Part shown: piece after piece, positions 24,850 through 33,412 of the stretch
Layout: every line of letters starts with the position of its first letter
Numbering within the stretch: position 1 is the first letter of the stretch
DNA from: Candidatus Thorarchaeota archaeon
GTDB lineage: Archaea > Asgardarchaeota > Thorarchaeia > Thorarchaeales > Thorarchaeaceae
Assembly: GCA_020348985.1 (NCBI GenBank)
Contig: CP070761.1
Location: 1,459,646-1,521,148 of the forward strand
Direction of reading: 5' to 3'
Length of the DNA stretch: 61,503 nucleotides
Notes under the pieces: model-generated
The model's input: only the letters and a program-made list of their open reading frames with translations
Told to the model about the DNA's origin: nothing
Database searches by the model: none
Made by a program: the position numbers and the translations under genes

Positions 24850-27111
24850 TCAGATCACCCCCAAGCTGATAAGAATGACAATGGCCAGCAACCCGATCCC
24901 GAAGATGAGCATCCCGACGTAGTCATTAATCATGCCAGTCTGAGCAGTCTGGCTAGACTCAGAGGCACTAACACTCTGAGTTGAGACACCCTCAGCGAAG
25001 CCGTCAACAACGTTGTCGTCGAACCATCTAACCTTCGTGGATATCGTGATGGCAGCACTTGCTGATCTGAAGTCGATTCCATCAATGATTCTATTGTCTA
25101 TCTTGACTCTATACCATTCTGCGAACCTAAGGAACTTGCCGAGAACCCAGTAGTAGAACTCGTTGATGTACCACCGGTGCTTCAGGAAGCTGTAGAGCTT
25201 GCGCCTGGCTCCTCCCTCTGGAATGACTGTGTTTGGAGCGTCTGCCCCTCTGACATAGATGATGTATCCAGGGATTCCGCCAAGTGCCAGTGCACCAAGT
25301 GTAATCACAAACGGTACTAGGCCAGGCATGGTCAGCTTAACCTCGACCATGTGAGACAACGTGTCAATCCACGCCGCTTCAGTTTGAAGTACAATGTTCT
25401 GAATGAACGGAAAGACGATGAATGCGATGATTGTGAAAGCAGCCAGGATGTACAGTGGAATCATCATCGCCGGACCGGGGTCGTGCGGAGTCGAACCATG
25501 AGAATCCTCAGAGTGGTCGCTCTCATGTTCTTCATTGTGTACGGCTGGTTCGTGGTCGTGATCATCGTGTCCTTCGTGGGGCTTGCCGTAGAACACAATA
25601 CCCATGAGTCTGATGCTGTAGAAGATTGTACAGGCAGCAGCCATCACAGCAAAGAAGAATAACAGTGATCCCATCTGATTGAGAAACACTCCTGCTTCGC
25701 CTGCTGCAGCAAGTTCGTAGGTGTACTCAATTATCGAATCCTTCGACCAGAAACCAGAGAATGGTGGTATGCCAGCCAGAGCCAAGACGCCTATCCACAT
25801 TACAGCGAAAGTCTTGGGCATGTGTTTCTTGAGACCGCCCATCTTTGTCATGTACTTCGTATGGACTGCATGTATGACTCCTCCTGCGGATAAGAACAAG
25901 AGTGCCTTGAATGCACCATGACTCACAACGTGTAAGACGCTCGACAAGTATGCTTCTTCACCCGCATGTAACAGATGAGAATCTGCGCCAATTAGAAGAC
26001 CTCCCACACCGATTGCTAGCATCATATAGCCAAGCTGACTCAGTGTCGAGAAGGCCAGTACCTGCTTCAGCTCATTTGATGTCATTCCCATCGTGGCGGT
26101 CATGAAGGCTGTAATCGCTCCAATGACTGCAATTACCAAGAAGAAGGTCTGTGCATCAGCGAGCGAGATGACTTGCAGTGCAGAGATTCCATGGTCTCCG
26201 TTGCCGCTCTCTGCAGTGGCCTCGACCATTGTTATCAAGAAACGGGCGCTGATGTAGACTCCTGCCTTGACCATTGTCGCGGCATGAATCAGAGCCGACA
26301 CTGAGGTCGGACCTGCCATAGCTTCAGGCAGCCATACCTGCAGCGGAGCCTGTCCGGACTTTCCGATTGCGCCCATGAAGATCAGCAGGAAGGTCGGAAT
26401 GAGCATCCCAGCCCCCACCATTGCCTGCCACCAGTGCTGAGCATTGTGTGCCATGTCGGTGAACGAGAATGTCCCTGTAAACATGAACAGAATGAGTATC
26501 CCTCCCAGCATGAAAGCGTCACCGATTCTGGTAACAACGAATGCCTTAGTTCCACAATGAGTGTTGTACTGGCCCTCAGTCTCGAACTGAAGCAGCGGGT
26601 TCTTGGCCTCGTAGCCCGTGGGATCAATCTCCGGTGGGTTCCTCTTGTCGTTCCAGAAGCCGATTAGACCATAGGAACAGAAGCCCATGATTTCCCAGCC
26701 GATGAATCCGATCAACAGGTTGTCACTCAATACGAGTGTGAGCATTCCGCCTCCGAAAGCAAGCATCAGGAAGAAGAAGCGGTTCCTGTCATCCTCATGC
26801 GCCATGTACTCGGTCGAGTAGACGTAGATGAGGAAACAGAGTGTGCTCGCAAGAACAGCCATCACAACTGACAGCGGGTCGAGAAGAACGCCGAACTCTA
26901 GATTCAGTGCCTCAACCCAGACCCAGCTTGTCTGTTGGGCAGTACTGCCTATGTCTGATAGCAGCGACCAACAAAGTATCATTGCGATACCCATGAAGAT
27001 TGCAGGAGTCCAATCCCTCACCTTCTCACTGTATCTACCAACCAACGGTACTAGTAGCGAACCTCCAAGGGGGAGCACAAGGATGAGCCAATAGGGTAGT
27101 CCGAACAGCAT
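24850..27111 (-). CDS. nuoL: Complex I-like subunit NuoL, with a His-rich insert
   Basis: This 753-residue protein is the distal antiporter-like subunit; E. coli NuoL is about 613 residues. Key segments are present: GFIGWEIMGFCSYGLIGFW with Glu, GKSGQAPLQVWLPEAMAGPT with Lys, SALIHAATMVKAGVYI, and the long C-terminal lateral part ending in a final hydrophobic helix (MLIFGIGLLAIVILISLG). The extra length includes a loop at roughly 25480-25590 very rich in His, Asp and Glu (EGHDDHDHEPAVHNEEHESD). ATG 27111 has GAGGTGA five bases upstream and is preferred to GTG 27120. Confidence 0.93.
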   Translation of the reverse strand: MLFGLPYWLILVLPLGGSLLVPLVGRYSEKVRDWTPAIFMGIAMILCWSLLSDIGSTAQQTSWVWVEALNLEFGVLLDPLSVVMAVLASTLCFLIYVYSTEYMAHEDDRNRFFFLMLAFGGGMLTLVLSDNLLIGFIGWEIMGFCSYGLIGFWNDKRNPPEIDPTGYEAKNPLLQFETEGQYNTHCGTKAFVVTRIGDAFMLGGILILFMFTGTFSFTDMAHNAQHWWQAMVGAGMLIPTFLLIFMGAIGKSGQAPLQVWLPEAMAGPTSVSALIHAATMVKAGVYISARFLITMVEATAESGNGDHGISALQVISLADAQTFFLVIAVIGAITAFMTATMGMTSNELKQVLAFSTLSQLGYMMLAIGVGGLLIGADSHLLHAGEEAYLSSVLHVVSHGAFKALLFLSAGGVIHAVHTKYMTKMGGLKKHMPKTFAVMWIGVLALAGIPPFSGFWSKDSIIEYTYELAAAGEAGVFLNQMGSLLFFFAVMAAACTIFYSIRLMGIVFYGKPHEGHDDHDHEPAVHNEEHESDHSEDSHGSTPHDPGPAMMIPLYILAAFTIIAFIVFPFIQNIVLQTEAAWIDTLSHMVEVKLTMPGLVPFVITLGALALGGIPGYIIYVRGADAPNTVIPEGGARRKLYSFLKHRWYINEFYYWVLGKFLRFAEWYRVKIDNRIIDGIDFRSASAAITISTKVRWFDDNVVDGFAEGVSTQSVSASESSQTAQTGMINDYVGMLIFGIGLLAIVILISLGVI

Positions 27112-27121
27112 CTGATTCACC

Positions 27122-28657
27122 TCATGGAGTTGGAATTATGTTAGTCACTGCCTCCACTGCTGGCATGATTATGTCGACTGCCAGACCTGGGAAGATTCCG
27201 AAGATTACGATTAGTACACCCAGAATGATCTGGGGGATTGTCATAGAATTCGGACCCTCCTTCGCGTCCTCCAGGGAGTCTGGATGAGGGCCAAGGAACA
27301 CCTTCCAAAGATAACGCAGCATGTATCCTGCACTGACAATCGAGCTTGATACGGCAAGCACGGTCAGGATCAGGAATGGAAGGTCGCCTGTAGCCTGCCA
27401 TGTCTGGAATCCTCCTAGGAACATCATCCATTCGCTGGCGAAACCAGACAATGGAGGACTCCCAGCAATGCTCATTGCACCTATTGCAGCAGCAAAAGCT
27501 GTAATCGGCATCTTGTTTGAGAGACCTCCCATCAGGTTGATGTCCCTCAGGCCGGTTTGATGTATAACCGTTCCAGCCGTCATGAACAACAGGCCCTTTG
27601 AGAAGGCGTGATTGATGAGATGGAACATACCTCCTGCGGCGCCGTAGGTTGAGAAAACGCCTAGCGCAAACAGGACATAGCCCATCTGTGAAACTGATGA
27701 GTAAGCGAGAAGTCGCTTTATGTCAATCTGAGCAAGCGCCATGAAGCCACCATAGAACATGGTGATTACTCCCAGCGCGCTAATCAGGAAAGCGAGGTCT
27801 CTGGCTGCAGAGAAAAGCATGATATTGCCAAACCGCATCAAGGCGTAGGCACCGGTCTCAATCATTGCGCCTGAAAGGAGTACTGAGATTGGTGTTGGGG
27901 CTTCAGCGTGAACTGGTGGGAGCCACCAATGAATCGGGAAAACGGCCATCTTGACCAAGAAGCCTGCGGCCATCAGAATGAAGATGACTTTGATGAGTCC
28001 TGATGCTATGAGCTCCTGAATGAGAGGCCCTCCAGCAAACAGAATTGATTGAATGTCCGCGATAACGAAGCTCCCGGTGTAGAAGAACAGAAGACCGAAT
28101 CCAACCAGAATGGCTAGAGCTCCCGATTGTGTGTAGAGCCAGAACTTCATCGCCGTACGTCTCTTGGTCTCAGGCAATCCCCAGAATAGAATCAGGAAGT
28201 AGCTGGGTACAAGCATGAGCTCCCATGCGATGAAGAATTCGATGAGGTTCGTTGCCAACGTTACCCATTGCATGCCCATCAGGAAGAACAGCGTGTTGGC
28301 GAAGAACGTGGGCTTGTTGTGAGCGTGATCGGTATACCCTACCGCATAGACCACCGACAGAAATCCCAGAACAACAACAGCAAATGTGATCGGAAACGCT
28401 ATTCCGTCTAGGAAAAGACCAAACCCACCAAGAACCTCAGACCATTCTGCTTCTTCCAGGGCAACTCCACCTTCAACCATAACACGGTAGAATGGAGGCG
28501 CCATAAGCAGGGCTGCAAACCCAGAGATTCCCACTGAAATCTTTCCAGCACTGTTTCCCTCGGCAAATCGTCCTCTAAGAACATAGATGGCAAGTCCACC
28601 TAGGAATAGCACTGCCAGTGACAGGGTCATGAATGGGAACTCGAAAGTCTGCATCAT
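27122..28657 (-). CDS. nuoM: Second NuoM-type antiporter subunit of the complex I-like operon
   Basis: This 511-residue polytopic protein belongs to the NuoM/MrpD antiporter family. It contains FFIAWELMLVPSYFLILFWG with the helix-5 Glu and FLVKMAVFPIHWWLPPVHAE with the helix-7 Lys. Where canonical NuoM has a helix-8 Lys (LLKMGGY type), it reads AMIETGAYALMRFG, with Glu instead. It lies between nuoI and nuoL, giving the order I-M'-L-M-N and four antiporter-like subunits in total. ATG 28657 overlaps the nuoI stop (ATGA). It may form an extra pumping unit or replace one in a variant arm. Confidence 0.88.
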   Translation of the reverse strand: MMQTFEFPFMTLSLAVLFLGGLAIYVLRGRFAEGNSAGKISVGISGFAALLMAPPFYRVMVEGGVALEEAEWSEVLGGFGLFLDGIAFPITFAVVVLGFLSVVYAVGYTDHAHNKPTFFANTLFFLMGMQWVTLATNLIEFFIAWELMLVPSYFLILFWGLPETKRRTAMKFWLYTQSGALAILVGFGLLFFYTGSFVIADIQSILFAGGPLIQELIASGLIKVIFILMAAGFLVKMAVFPIHWWLPPVHAEAPTPISVLLSGAMIETGAYALMRFGNIMLFSAARDLAFLISALGVITMFYGGFMALAQIDIKRLLAYSSVSQMGYVLFALGVFSTYGAAGGMFHLINHAFSKGLLFMTAGTVIHQTGLRDINLMGGLSNKMPITAFAAAIGAMSIAGSPPLSGFASEWMMFLGGFQTWQATGDLPFLILTVLAVSSSIVSAGYMLRYLWKVFLGPHPDSLEDAKEGPNSMTIPQIILGVLIVIFGIFPGLAVDIIMPAVEAVTNIIPTP

Positions 28658-29085
28658 CGGAATCTTCTCCCTCGCCACTCAAGTGGGTCACGTTCAAGAG
28701 TCTCAATTTTGTCGGGGCCATAGAGGAGGTCGTCTCTTTCACCCTCGCTGAGGTCGACTATCGGTGTGTGGAATAGTGAATCGAAGCGACATGCTTCGAC
28801 ACATAGACCGCAGAAAATGCACCTTGAGTAGTCGAAGTATAGCGCTGCGTCCTTCTCGTACATCTTGTCCTCTTTGTCGATTCGAATTGCCACTACTGGA
28901 CAAGCACGTACACACTGTGAGCAAGCTGTACACTTCTCACGAATGTGGATGTGCCGACCCCTGGTTCGCTCAGGATAGTACCTGTCCTCGAAGGGGTAGA
29001 GGCTAGTGAAGGGTCTCACGAACACTTGTCTGAAGACATGTTTGAAGATTCTGAACATGTCGCCTAGTACGCTAAAGAACCCCAT
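28654..29085 (-). CDS. nuoI: Complex I-like subunit NuoI (two [4Fe-4S] clusters)
   Basis: This 143-residue protein carries clusters N6a and N6b, relaying electrons toward NuoB. Two ferredoxin motifs are complete: CTACSQCVRACP and CIFCGLCVEAC; in the second the usual proline after the last Cys is Arg. The N-terminal amphipathic helix (VLGDMFRIFKHVFRQVFV) matches membrane-facing NuoI. ATG 29085 has AGGAGGAT eight bases upstream, within the end of nuoH. The acidic C-terminal tail is of normal length. Confidence 0.95.
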   Translation of the reverse strand: MGFFSVLGDMFRIFKHVFRQVFVRPFTSLYPFEDRYYPERTRGRHIHIREKCTACSQCVRACPVVAIRIDKEDKMYEKDAALYFDYSRCIFCGLCVEACRFDSLFHTPIVDLSEGERDDLLYGPDKIETLERDPLEWRGRRFR

Positions 29086-29089
29086 CTTT

Positions 29090-30220
29090 CTATCCTCCTA
29101 TGACAAGAAGCGCCAGTCCTGGGAAGTAGGCAATCGCCAGGAGGGCAACGACGACGTTCAACACTGACAGTGGAAGTAAGTACTTCCAGCAGTAGCGCAC
29201 AATTTGATCCTGCCTGAGTCTGTAGAACGATGATGTCACTATTACAAAGAAGAAGAACACAACCAGGAACTTGATAATGAAATTGACAACTGCGGGAATG
29301 AACGGTAGTCCCCAGAAGCCTCCAAAGAATAGTGTCACCAGTAGTGCGCTGTAAAGCAACTGCTCGGCAAATTCAGCGAAGTAGGTCATTGTGAAGTAAA
29401 TGCCTGAGAACTCAGTCCTCCACCCGAAGATGATCTCCGAGTCTGCCACCGGTGCGTCGAACGGAAATGTTCCAACCGAGGCAATCGCAGCCACCAAGAA
29501 TGTGACCATGTTCACTGGCAGAAGAACCACGTACCAGATGCCTGCTTGAGCCTGTGCGATTCCCATCACACTCAACGATCCAGCTAGTAGTGCTGGGCCC
29601 ACCGATGAGATAATCATCGGAATCTCGCATGCAAACTGATTGTTTGCTGCTCTGAATCCGCCTATCAATGAGTACTTCGAACCAGAAATCCATCCCGATA
29701 GAAGCGCTATCACGGGCACTGCTGTTAGGAAGGCAAAGACAAGGACTAGGCTGACTGAAAGGTCTGCAATGAACCAAGAGCTATCCCAGGGGATGAAGGC
29801 GAAAGGCAATAGAACTATGATAAGCAAGAATGATGGTAGGAACCTGTACATCCAGCGTCTGGCTTTCTCTGGGATGATGGTCTCCTTTGAGATGAGCTTT
29901 ATAGCGTCCGCAAACAATTGGAGTCCGCCGTACTTCCCAATGTGAAAAGGCCCTCTTCGCGCTTGTATTCGTCCCCACAACTTCCGCGTAGACCATACTG
30001 CAAATATAATCCCCATCACGATGAAGATTAGCCCAGGAAATATGACCGCCTTGAACAAGAAGCCGATGTTGTAGACAACAACACTCCAGACGTAAACGAA
30101 GATTGCCCAGATGCTGCTGAGCCACCAGAAGATGGCTCGGACCCACCACGAAATGACATCGTGAAGCCAGGTCGGTATTCCAAAGAGCCAGTCGACAATT
30201 CCATCAATCCATGTCTGCAT
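29090..30220 (-). CDS. nuoH: Complex I-like subunit NuoH
   Basis: This 376-residue membrane subunit forms the quinone-access channel at the base of the membrane arm. Motifs: RIQARRGPFHIGKYGGLQLFADAIKLISKE, here given by its key parts RRGP and GLQLFADAIKL; FPFDAPVADSEIIFG, the acidic loop in which the usual PEAESE reads PVADSE; and GWRTEFSGIYF. Two or three additional hydrophobic helices precede the conserved core. GGAGGTGA at the nuoD stop is ideally spaced for ATG 30220; ATG 30226 is possible. The frame reaches 30403, but that would overlap nuoD heavily. Confidence 0.93.
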   Translation of the reverse strand: MQTWIDGIVDWLFGIPTWLHDVISWWVRAIFWWLSSIWAIFVYVWSVVVYNIGFLFKAVIFPGLIFIVMGIIFAVWSTRKLWGRIQARRGPFHIGKYGGLQLFADAIKLISKETIIPEKARRWMYRFLPSFLLIIVLLPFAFIPWDSSWFIADLSVSLVLVFAFLTAVPVIALLSGWISGSKYSLIGGFRAANNQFACEIPMIISSVGPALLAGSLSVMGIAQAQAGIWYVVLLPVNMVTFLVAAIASVGTFPFDAPVADSEIIFGWRTEFSGIYFTMTYFAEFAEQLLYSALLVTLFFGGFWGLPFIPAVVNFIIKFLVVFFFFVIVTSSFYRLRQDQIVRYCWKYLLPLSVLNVVVALLAIAYFPGLALLVIGG

Positions 30221-30234
30221 TGTCATGTCACCTC

Positions 30235-31371
30235 CTAGCGATCCCACCATCCCGGATACGGGTCCAAGCTGCCGAATATTACGATGAAGTCCGCGAACTT
30301 CGAGCTGGGAACGAGATGTTTCAGAGAGTAGTATGAGGAGAAGCAAGGGCCCCGTATCTTGGCCCGCCAAGGAGTCTGCGCCTTGTCCTGTGTCTTCAGC
30401 CATAGTGTGGTAACTCCTCTTGTACCTTCTACTCGGCCGTAGGCTTCTCCTTCTGGAAGTCTGTTGGCCTTGGCTCTGTGCTTCGGGTCGATGATTGGGC
30501 CATCTGGAACCTGAGGCAAGAGCTGCTTGATAATGCCCAATGAGGTCTCGACTTCGAGAAACCTCTGAACCATTCTGTCATACGCGTCGCTTTCCCCAGG
30601 GTGGTCTTCATTGTGAACAGTCGGAACTTCCCAATCACACATATCATATGCAAGACTGGGATCTGGATCATCTTTGCGCAGGTCCATGGGGACACCACAA
30701 GCTTTGATGTTTGGACCTGAGAGACCCCACTTGAGACCCTGCTCTGCTGTAAACTGACCGATGCCCTGTGTTCTAACCCTGAATGTTGGCCCCCTTAGTA
30801 GCATATCTTTGAACTTGGGTAGACGATCCTCGATACGGTCCATTGCTCTCTCGAGCTTCGCGATAACACCTTCATTGAAGTCATACTTGACGCCGCCTGG
30901 GGTGTTGTAAGATACTGCATGACGAGAACCTGAAAGCTCTTCAAAAGCGTCAAGGAAGAATTCTCTATCAACCCATGGCCACAAGAGCATTGTGAAGAGA
31001 CCTAGCTCTGCGGCAAACTGACCCCACCAGAACTGCAAGCTGTGAATCCTACTTGCTTCCATCATTATTGTGCGCATGACCTTGGCACGCTCAGGAACTT
31101 CGAGTCCGGCAATCTTCTCAACTGCAGTCACGTACGGATATTCTGCCAAGAATGCCTCTAGCATGCAGAGCCGCTCCATTATGAGCGCGCCCTGTCTGAA
31201 GTTTCTGAACTCCATGACCTTCTCCGCAGACCTGTGGAAGTAGCCTGCGTTGGGATCACATTCCACGATGTAGTCGCCGACCAGAGTCAGTTTCGTCGCC
31301 CATCCGTGAGCGGAAACGTGCTGTGGACCGAACCAGATCTCGATTGCATCATCAACAATGTCGGTTTTCAT
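30235..31371 (-). CDS. nuoD: Complex I-like subunit NuoD (49 kDa type), with unusual active-site residues
   Basis: This 378-residue protein is homologous to NuoD and the large subunit of NiFe hydrogenases. The N-terminal strand GPQHVSAHG keeps the quinone-site His (His22), and AVEKIAGLEVPERAK is classical. Aligned without gaps between GYFHRSAEK and AVEK, the conserved quinone-site Tyr (Tyr87 in Thermus Nqo4, in an RMDYL context) falls on Met70 in ERLCMLE. The first hydrogenase CX2C aligns with Cys69 and Glu72, and the last CX2C with Tyr and Trp in SLDPYPGWWDR. So no NiFe centre is expected. Its ATG overlaps the nuoC stop. Confidence 0.92.
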   Translation of the reverse strand: MKTDIVDDAIEIWFGPQHVSAHGWATKLTLVGDYIVECDPNAGYFHRSAEKVMEFRNFRQGALIMERLCMLEAFLAEYPYVTAVEKIAGLEVPERAKVMRTIMMEASRIHSLQFWWGQFAAELGLFTMLLWPWVDREFFLDAFEELSGSRHAVSYNTPGGVKYDFNEGVIAKLERAMDRIEDRLPKFKDMLLRGPTFRVRTQGIGQFTAEQGLKWGLSGPNIKACGVPMDLRKDDPDPSLAYDMCDWEVPTVHNEDHPGESDAYDRMVQRFLEVETSLGIIKQLLPQVPDGPIIDPKHRAKANRLPEGEAYGRVEGTRGVTTLWLKTQDKAQTPWRAKIRGPCFSSYYSLKHLVPSSKFADFIVIFGSLDPYPGWWDR

Positions 31372-31937
31372 TCTGGCGACTCTCCTCCTTCCTTGGGCGT
31401 CGTCGATGGCGTAGGCCGCGCAGGCCTCTCTGCCGCTGGGGGTTTTGGTTTCGGTTGTGGGAGACCGGACTCCTCAAGTCGACTTCTATCGGTCTGGAAA
31501 CTCTTCCTTAGAGGATATTTGCCTTCGAGCTCTTCGGGCAGCAGCAGCAGTCTCAAGTCTGGATGTCCGCTGAACCCGATTCCAAACATCTCATGAGTCT
31601 CACGTTCGTGCCACTCGAATCCCGGATAGATGTCTGATACCGATTCTACTTCGGGTGCTTCACCTTCTATTGGAACTCTTAGCTGACATAGAAGCTTGTT
31701 CGAATGCGACCAGAATATGTAGATCAACTCGTACTGGTCATTCTCAAGATCAACAGCAAACATTGACTCGGGAAGAAAGTCGGAGACTGACTCATCAAGC
31801 AATGCGACGATGGCCCGTATCTTGTCGGCAGGCATGACAAGCTCGATTCTGTTTCCCTCTAGTGGATTGGCTTGAACCTCTGGGAACTTGTTCACAATAT
31901 CGCGCCCCAGAGTAGATGCCGAACCAGATGATTTCAT
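31368..31937 (-). CDS. nuoC: Complex I-like subunit NuoC (30 kDa type)
   Basis: This 189-residue peripheral-arm subunit packs against NuoD. The family signature is intact: DIYPGFEWHERETHEMFGIGF, visible as YPGFEWHERETHEMFG, followed by HPDLRLLLLPEELEGKYPLRK. The C-terminal 35 residues are Pro-rich (PKPKPPAAERPARPTPS) and are not part of the core. ATG 31937 lies four bases after the nuoK stop; a longer frame to 31982 would overlap nuoK. It lies after nuoK, an unusual position since nuoC normally follows nuoB. Confidence 0.92.
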   Translation of the reverse strand: MKSSGSASTLGRDIVNKFPEVQANPLEGNRIELVMPADKIRAIVALLDESVSDFLPESMFAVDLENDQYELIYIFWSHSNKLLCQLRVPIEGEAPEVESVSDIYPGFEWHERETHEMFGIGFSGHPDLRLLLLPEELEGKYPLRKSFQTDRSRLEESGLPQPKPKPPAAERPARPTPSTTPKEGGESPE

Positions 31938-31941
31938 GTGC

Positions 31942-32262
31942 TCACTCACTCTGCATCTCCTCCTGGATACCGGGGCGTCCAAGATCGACAGTGCCGTATC
32001 TGCTATTGTACATGAGCATCAAAACCATCGCGAGAGCTGTGTGAGCTGCCGCGACTGAAATCACTAGAATCACGAGAGCCTGCCCTGTAAACGTGAAAGT
32101 CTCCATGTAGAGGGAGAGGGCGACAAGCGCGACCGTTACACCATTGGCCATGATCTCTGCGCCAATTAGGACTCGAATCAGGTTACGTTTGACAGCCATG
32201 CCATATGCGCCGAGACCAATCATCATGAAGGAGAATGTTAGATACCAAGACAGGGGGATCAT
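31942..32262 (-). CDS. nuoK: Complex I-like subunit NuoK, missing one conserved Glu
   Basis: This 106-residue, three-helix subunit is related to MrpC. The first membrane Glu is present at position 36 (VLIGAEIMANGV). The second, which in E. coli is Glu72 in a LAAAEAS context, aligns with His74 in VISVAAAHTALAM. Both glutamates normally contribute to the central proton path. ATG 32262 overlaps the nuoJ stop (ATGA). Length and hydrophobicity are otherwise standard. Confidence 0.92.
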   Translation of the reverse strand: MIPLSWYLTFSFMMIGLGAYGMAVKRNLIRVLIGAEIMANGVTVALVALSLYMETFTFTGQALVILVISVAAAHTALAMVLMLMYNSRYGTVDLGRPGIQEEMQSE

Positions 32263-32930
32263 TCTGCCACCTCCTCCTGCTCATCTTCAGGTTCCTCTGG
32301 ACCATCTACCACCGGTGTTTCGTCCCCACCATCATTCGAGGAACCGATTCCATAGTCCTTGCTCTCTGGGTTCATCCGCTCCGCTTTCTCCATCTTCAGA
32401 ACGGCTATCGCTCCGACTAGCGCTGTAACCATAACAAGAGCAATCATCTGGACGTATATCCCGTGTTCACCCCAAAGCCACACTGCGAGTTGCTCTAGAC
32501 TTTGAGCAAGGTCCACTCGCTGTTGAGGAATACCGGTGTCCCAACCTGCTGGGGCAGGCCATTCATATAGAAGGGCCAGAGCGGCTGCAAATACAACTGC
32601 GAAGATTGAGACAAGAAGTCCCACCCTCCGTTTTGATGGCCCCTCAAATGCCTCCAAGGTCGTATCTTGCGCTCGTGGTAGCAATAGAACGCCGAATATG
32701 ATGAGAACGCTAATACCTCCCGTGTAGACCGCGATTTGCATACCGGCGATAAAGGGAGCTTCCAACAACAAGAAGAAGCCAGCTACAAGGGATGCCATGA
32801 TTCCAAAGGAGAACACTGCATAAACGATGTCCCTGTGTTCCAAAGCCAGATAGGCCAGGAAGAGGACTATGGCGGCAATCGCAATGAACTCAACTGGTTC
32901 GAGAAGATCTACTAGTTCGTTCCCTTGCAT
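32259..32930 (-). CDS. nuoJ: Complex I-like subunit NuoJ
   Basis: This 223-residue membrane subunit has five predicted helices. The helix-3 signature with the pi-bulge region is seen in GMQIAVYTGGISVLIIFGVLLL; the short form AVYTGGISVLIIFG is diagnostic. The acidic, Gly/Glu-rich C-terminal tail (about 40 residues, GGDETPVVDGPEEPEDEQEE) is unusual and resembles tails on the 33927-34541 product and NuoC. ATG 32930 follows the nuoA stop by one base; the frame continues to 33011 inside nuoA and is not used. Confidence 0.92.
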   Translation of the reverse strand: MQGNELVDLLEPVEFIAIAAIVLFLAYLALEHRDIVYAVFSFGIMASLVAGFFLLLEAPFIAGMQIAVYTGGISVLIIFGVLLLPRAQDTTLEAFEGPSKRRVGLLVSIFAVVFAAALALLYEWPAPAGWDTGIPQQRVDLAQSLEQLAVWLWGEHGIYVQMIALVMVTALVGAIAVLKMEKAERMNPESKDYGIGSSNDGGDETPVVDGPEEPEDEQEEVAE

Positions 32931-32931
32931 C

Positions 32932-33375
32932 TCAGTGACCTCCAGAATGTCCTGTGCTATGGGCACGGGCTTCCTTTCGCTCCTGGTAGAGTTCAAGGGT
33001 CTCCTTGCCATCCAATGTTGTTTGAGGCAGTGTCCTCATCACGAAGTTGATTCCAAGCATGATAATGACGACGAAAATCAGAGTCTGCCAGACAACAGGG
33101 ATGTCGAGCCTGAGTGACGATGACGCAAGCAGCCATAGGAATGCGCCCATGACGTCGACGACAACGAAGAGTATCGTGTAAATGAAGTAGTTGTACGGGT
33201 AGGCAATTCGAGCGGGACCGATAGGCTCCTCACCACATTCATACGAACTCAGTTTCTCACTGTTCTGCAAAACATGGGGGCGCAATACCCATGATGCAAG
33301 CAACATCACAACAACGAGGACAACACCAAGTAACGCCCAGATCAAGACTGGGATAAAGTCCATGAATAGTCTCAT
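32932..33375 (-). CDS. nuoA: Complex I-like subunit NuoA, missing one conserved Glu
   Basis: This 147-residue, three-helix subunit is the first gene of the long minus-strand operon. The loop signature SSYECGEEPIGPARIAY is present. In the next helix the usual FDVE motif reads VDVM: Asp74 is kept but the Glu (Glu81 in E. coli NuoA) is Met76. ATG 33375 is preferred, with ATG 33363 possible. The C-terminus is charged and His-containing (ARAHSTGHSGGH). The promoter and a hairpin-forming repeat lie directly upstream (33413-33476). Confidence 0.92.
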   Translation of the reverse strand: MRLFMDFIPVLIWALLGVVLVVVMLLASWVLRPHVLQNSEKLSSYECGEEPIGPARIAYPYNYFIYTILFVVVDVMGAFLWLLASSSLRLDIPVVWQTLIFVVIIMLGINFVMRTLPQTTLDGKETLELYQERKEARAHSTGHSGGH

Positions 33376-33412
33376 CTTCGGGAACCGTCCCAATGTTTTG
33401 CCAATGGTTGAG

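Noticed and set aside
30235..31371. NuoD as a NiFe-hydrogenase large subunit
   Set aside because: Only one of the four cysteine ligands is present (Cys69); the others are Glu, Tyr and Trp, so no NiFe site can form.
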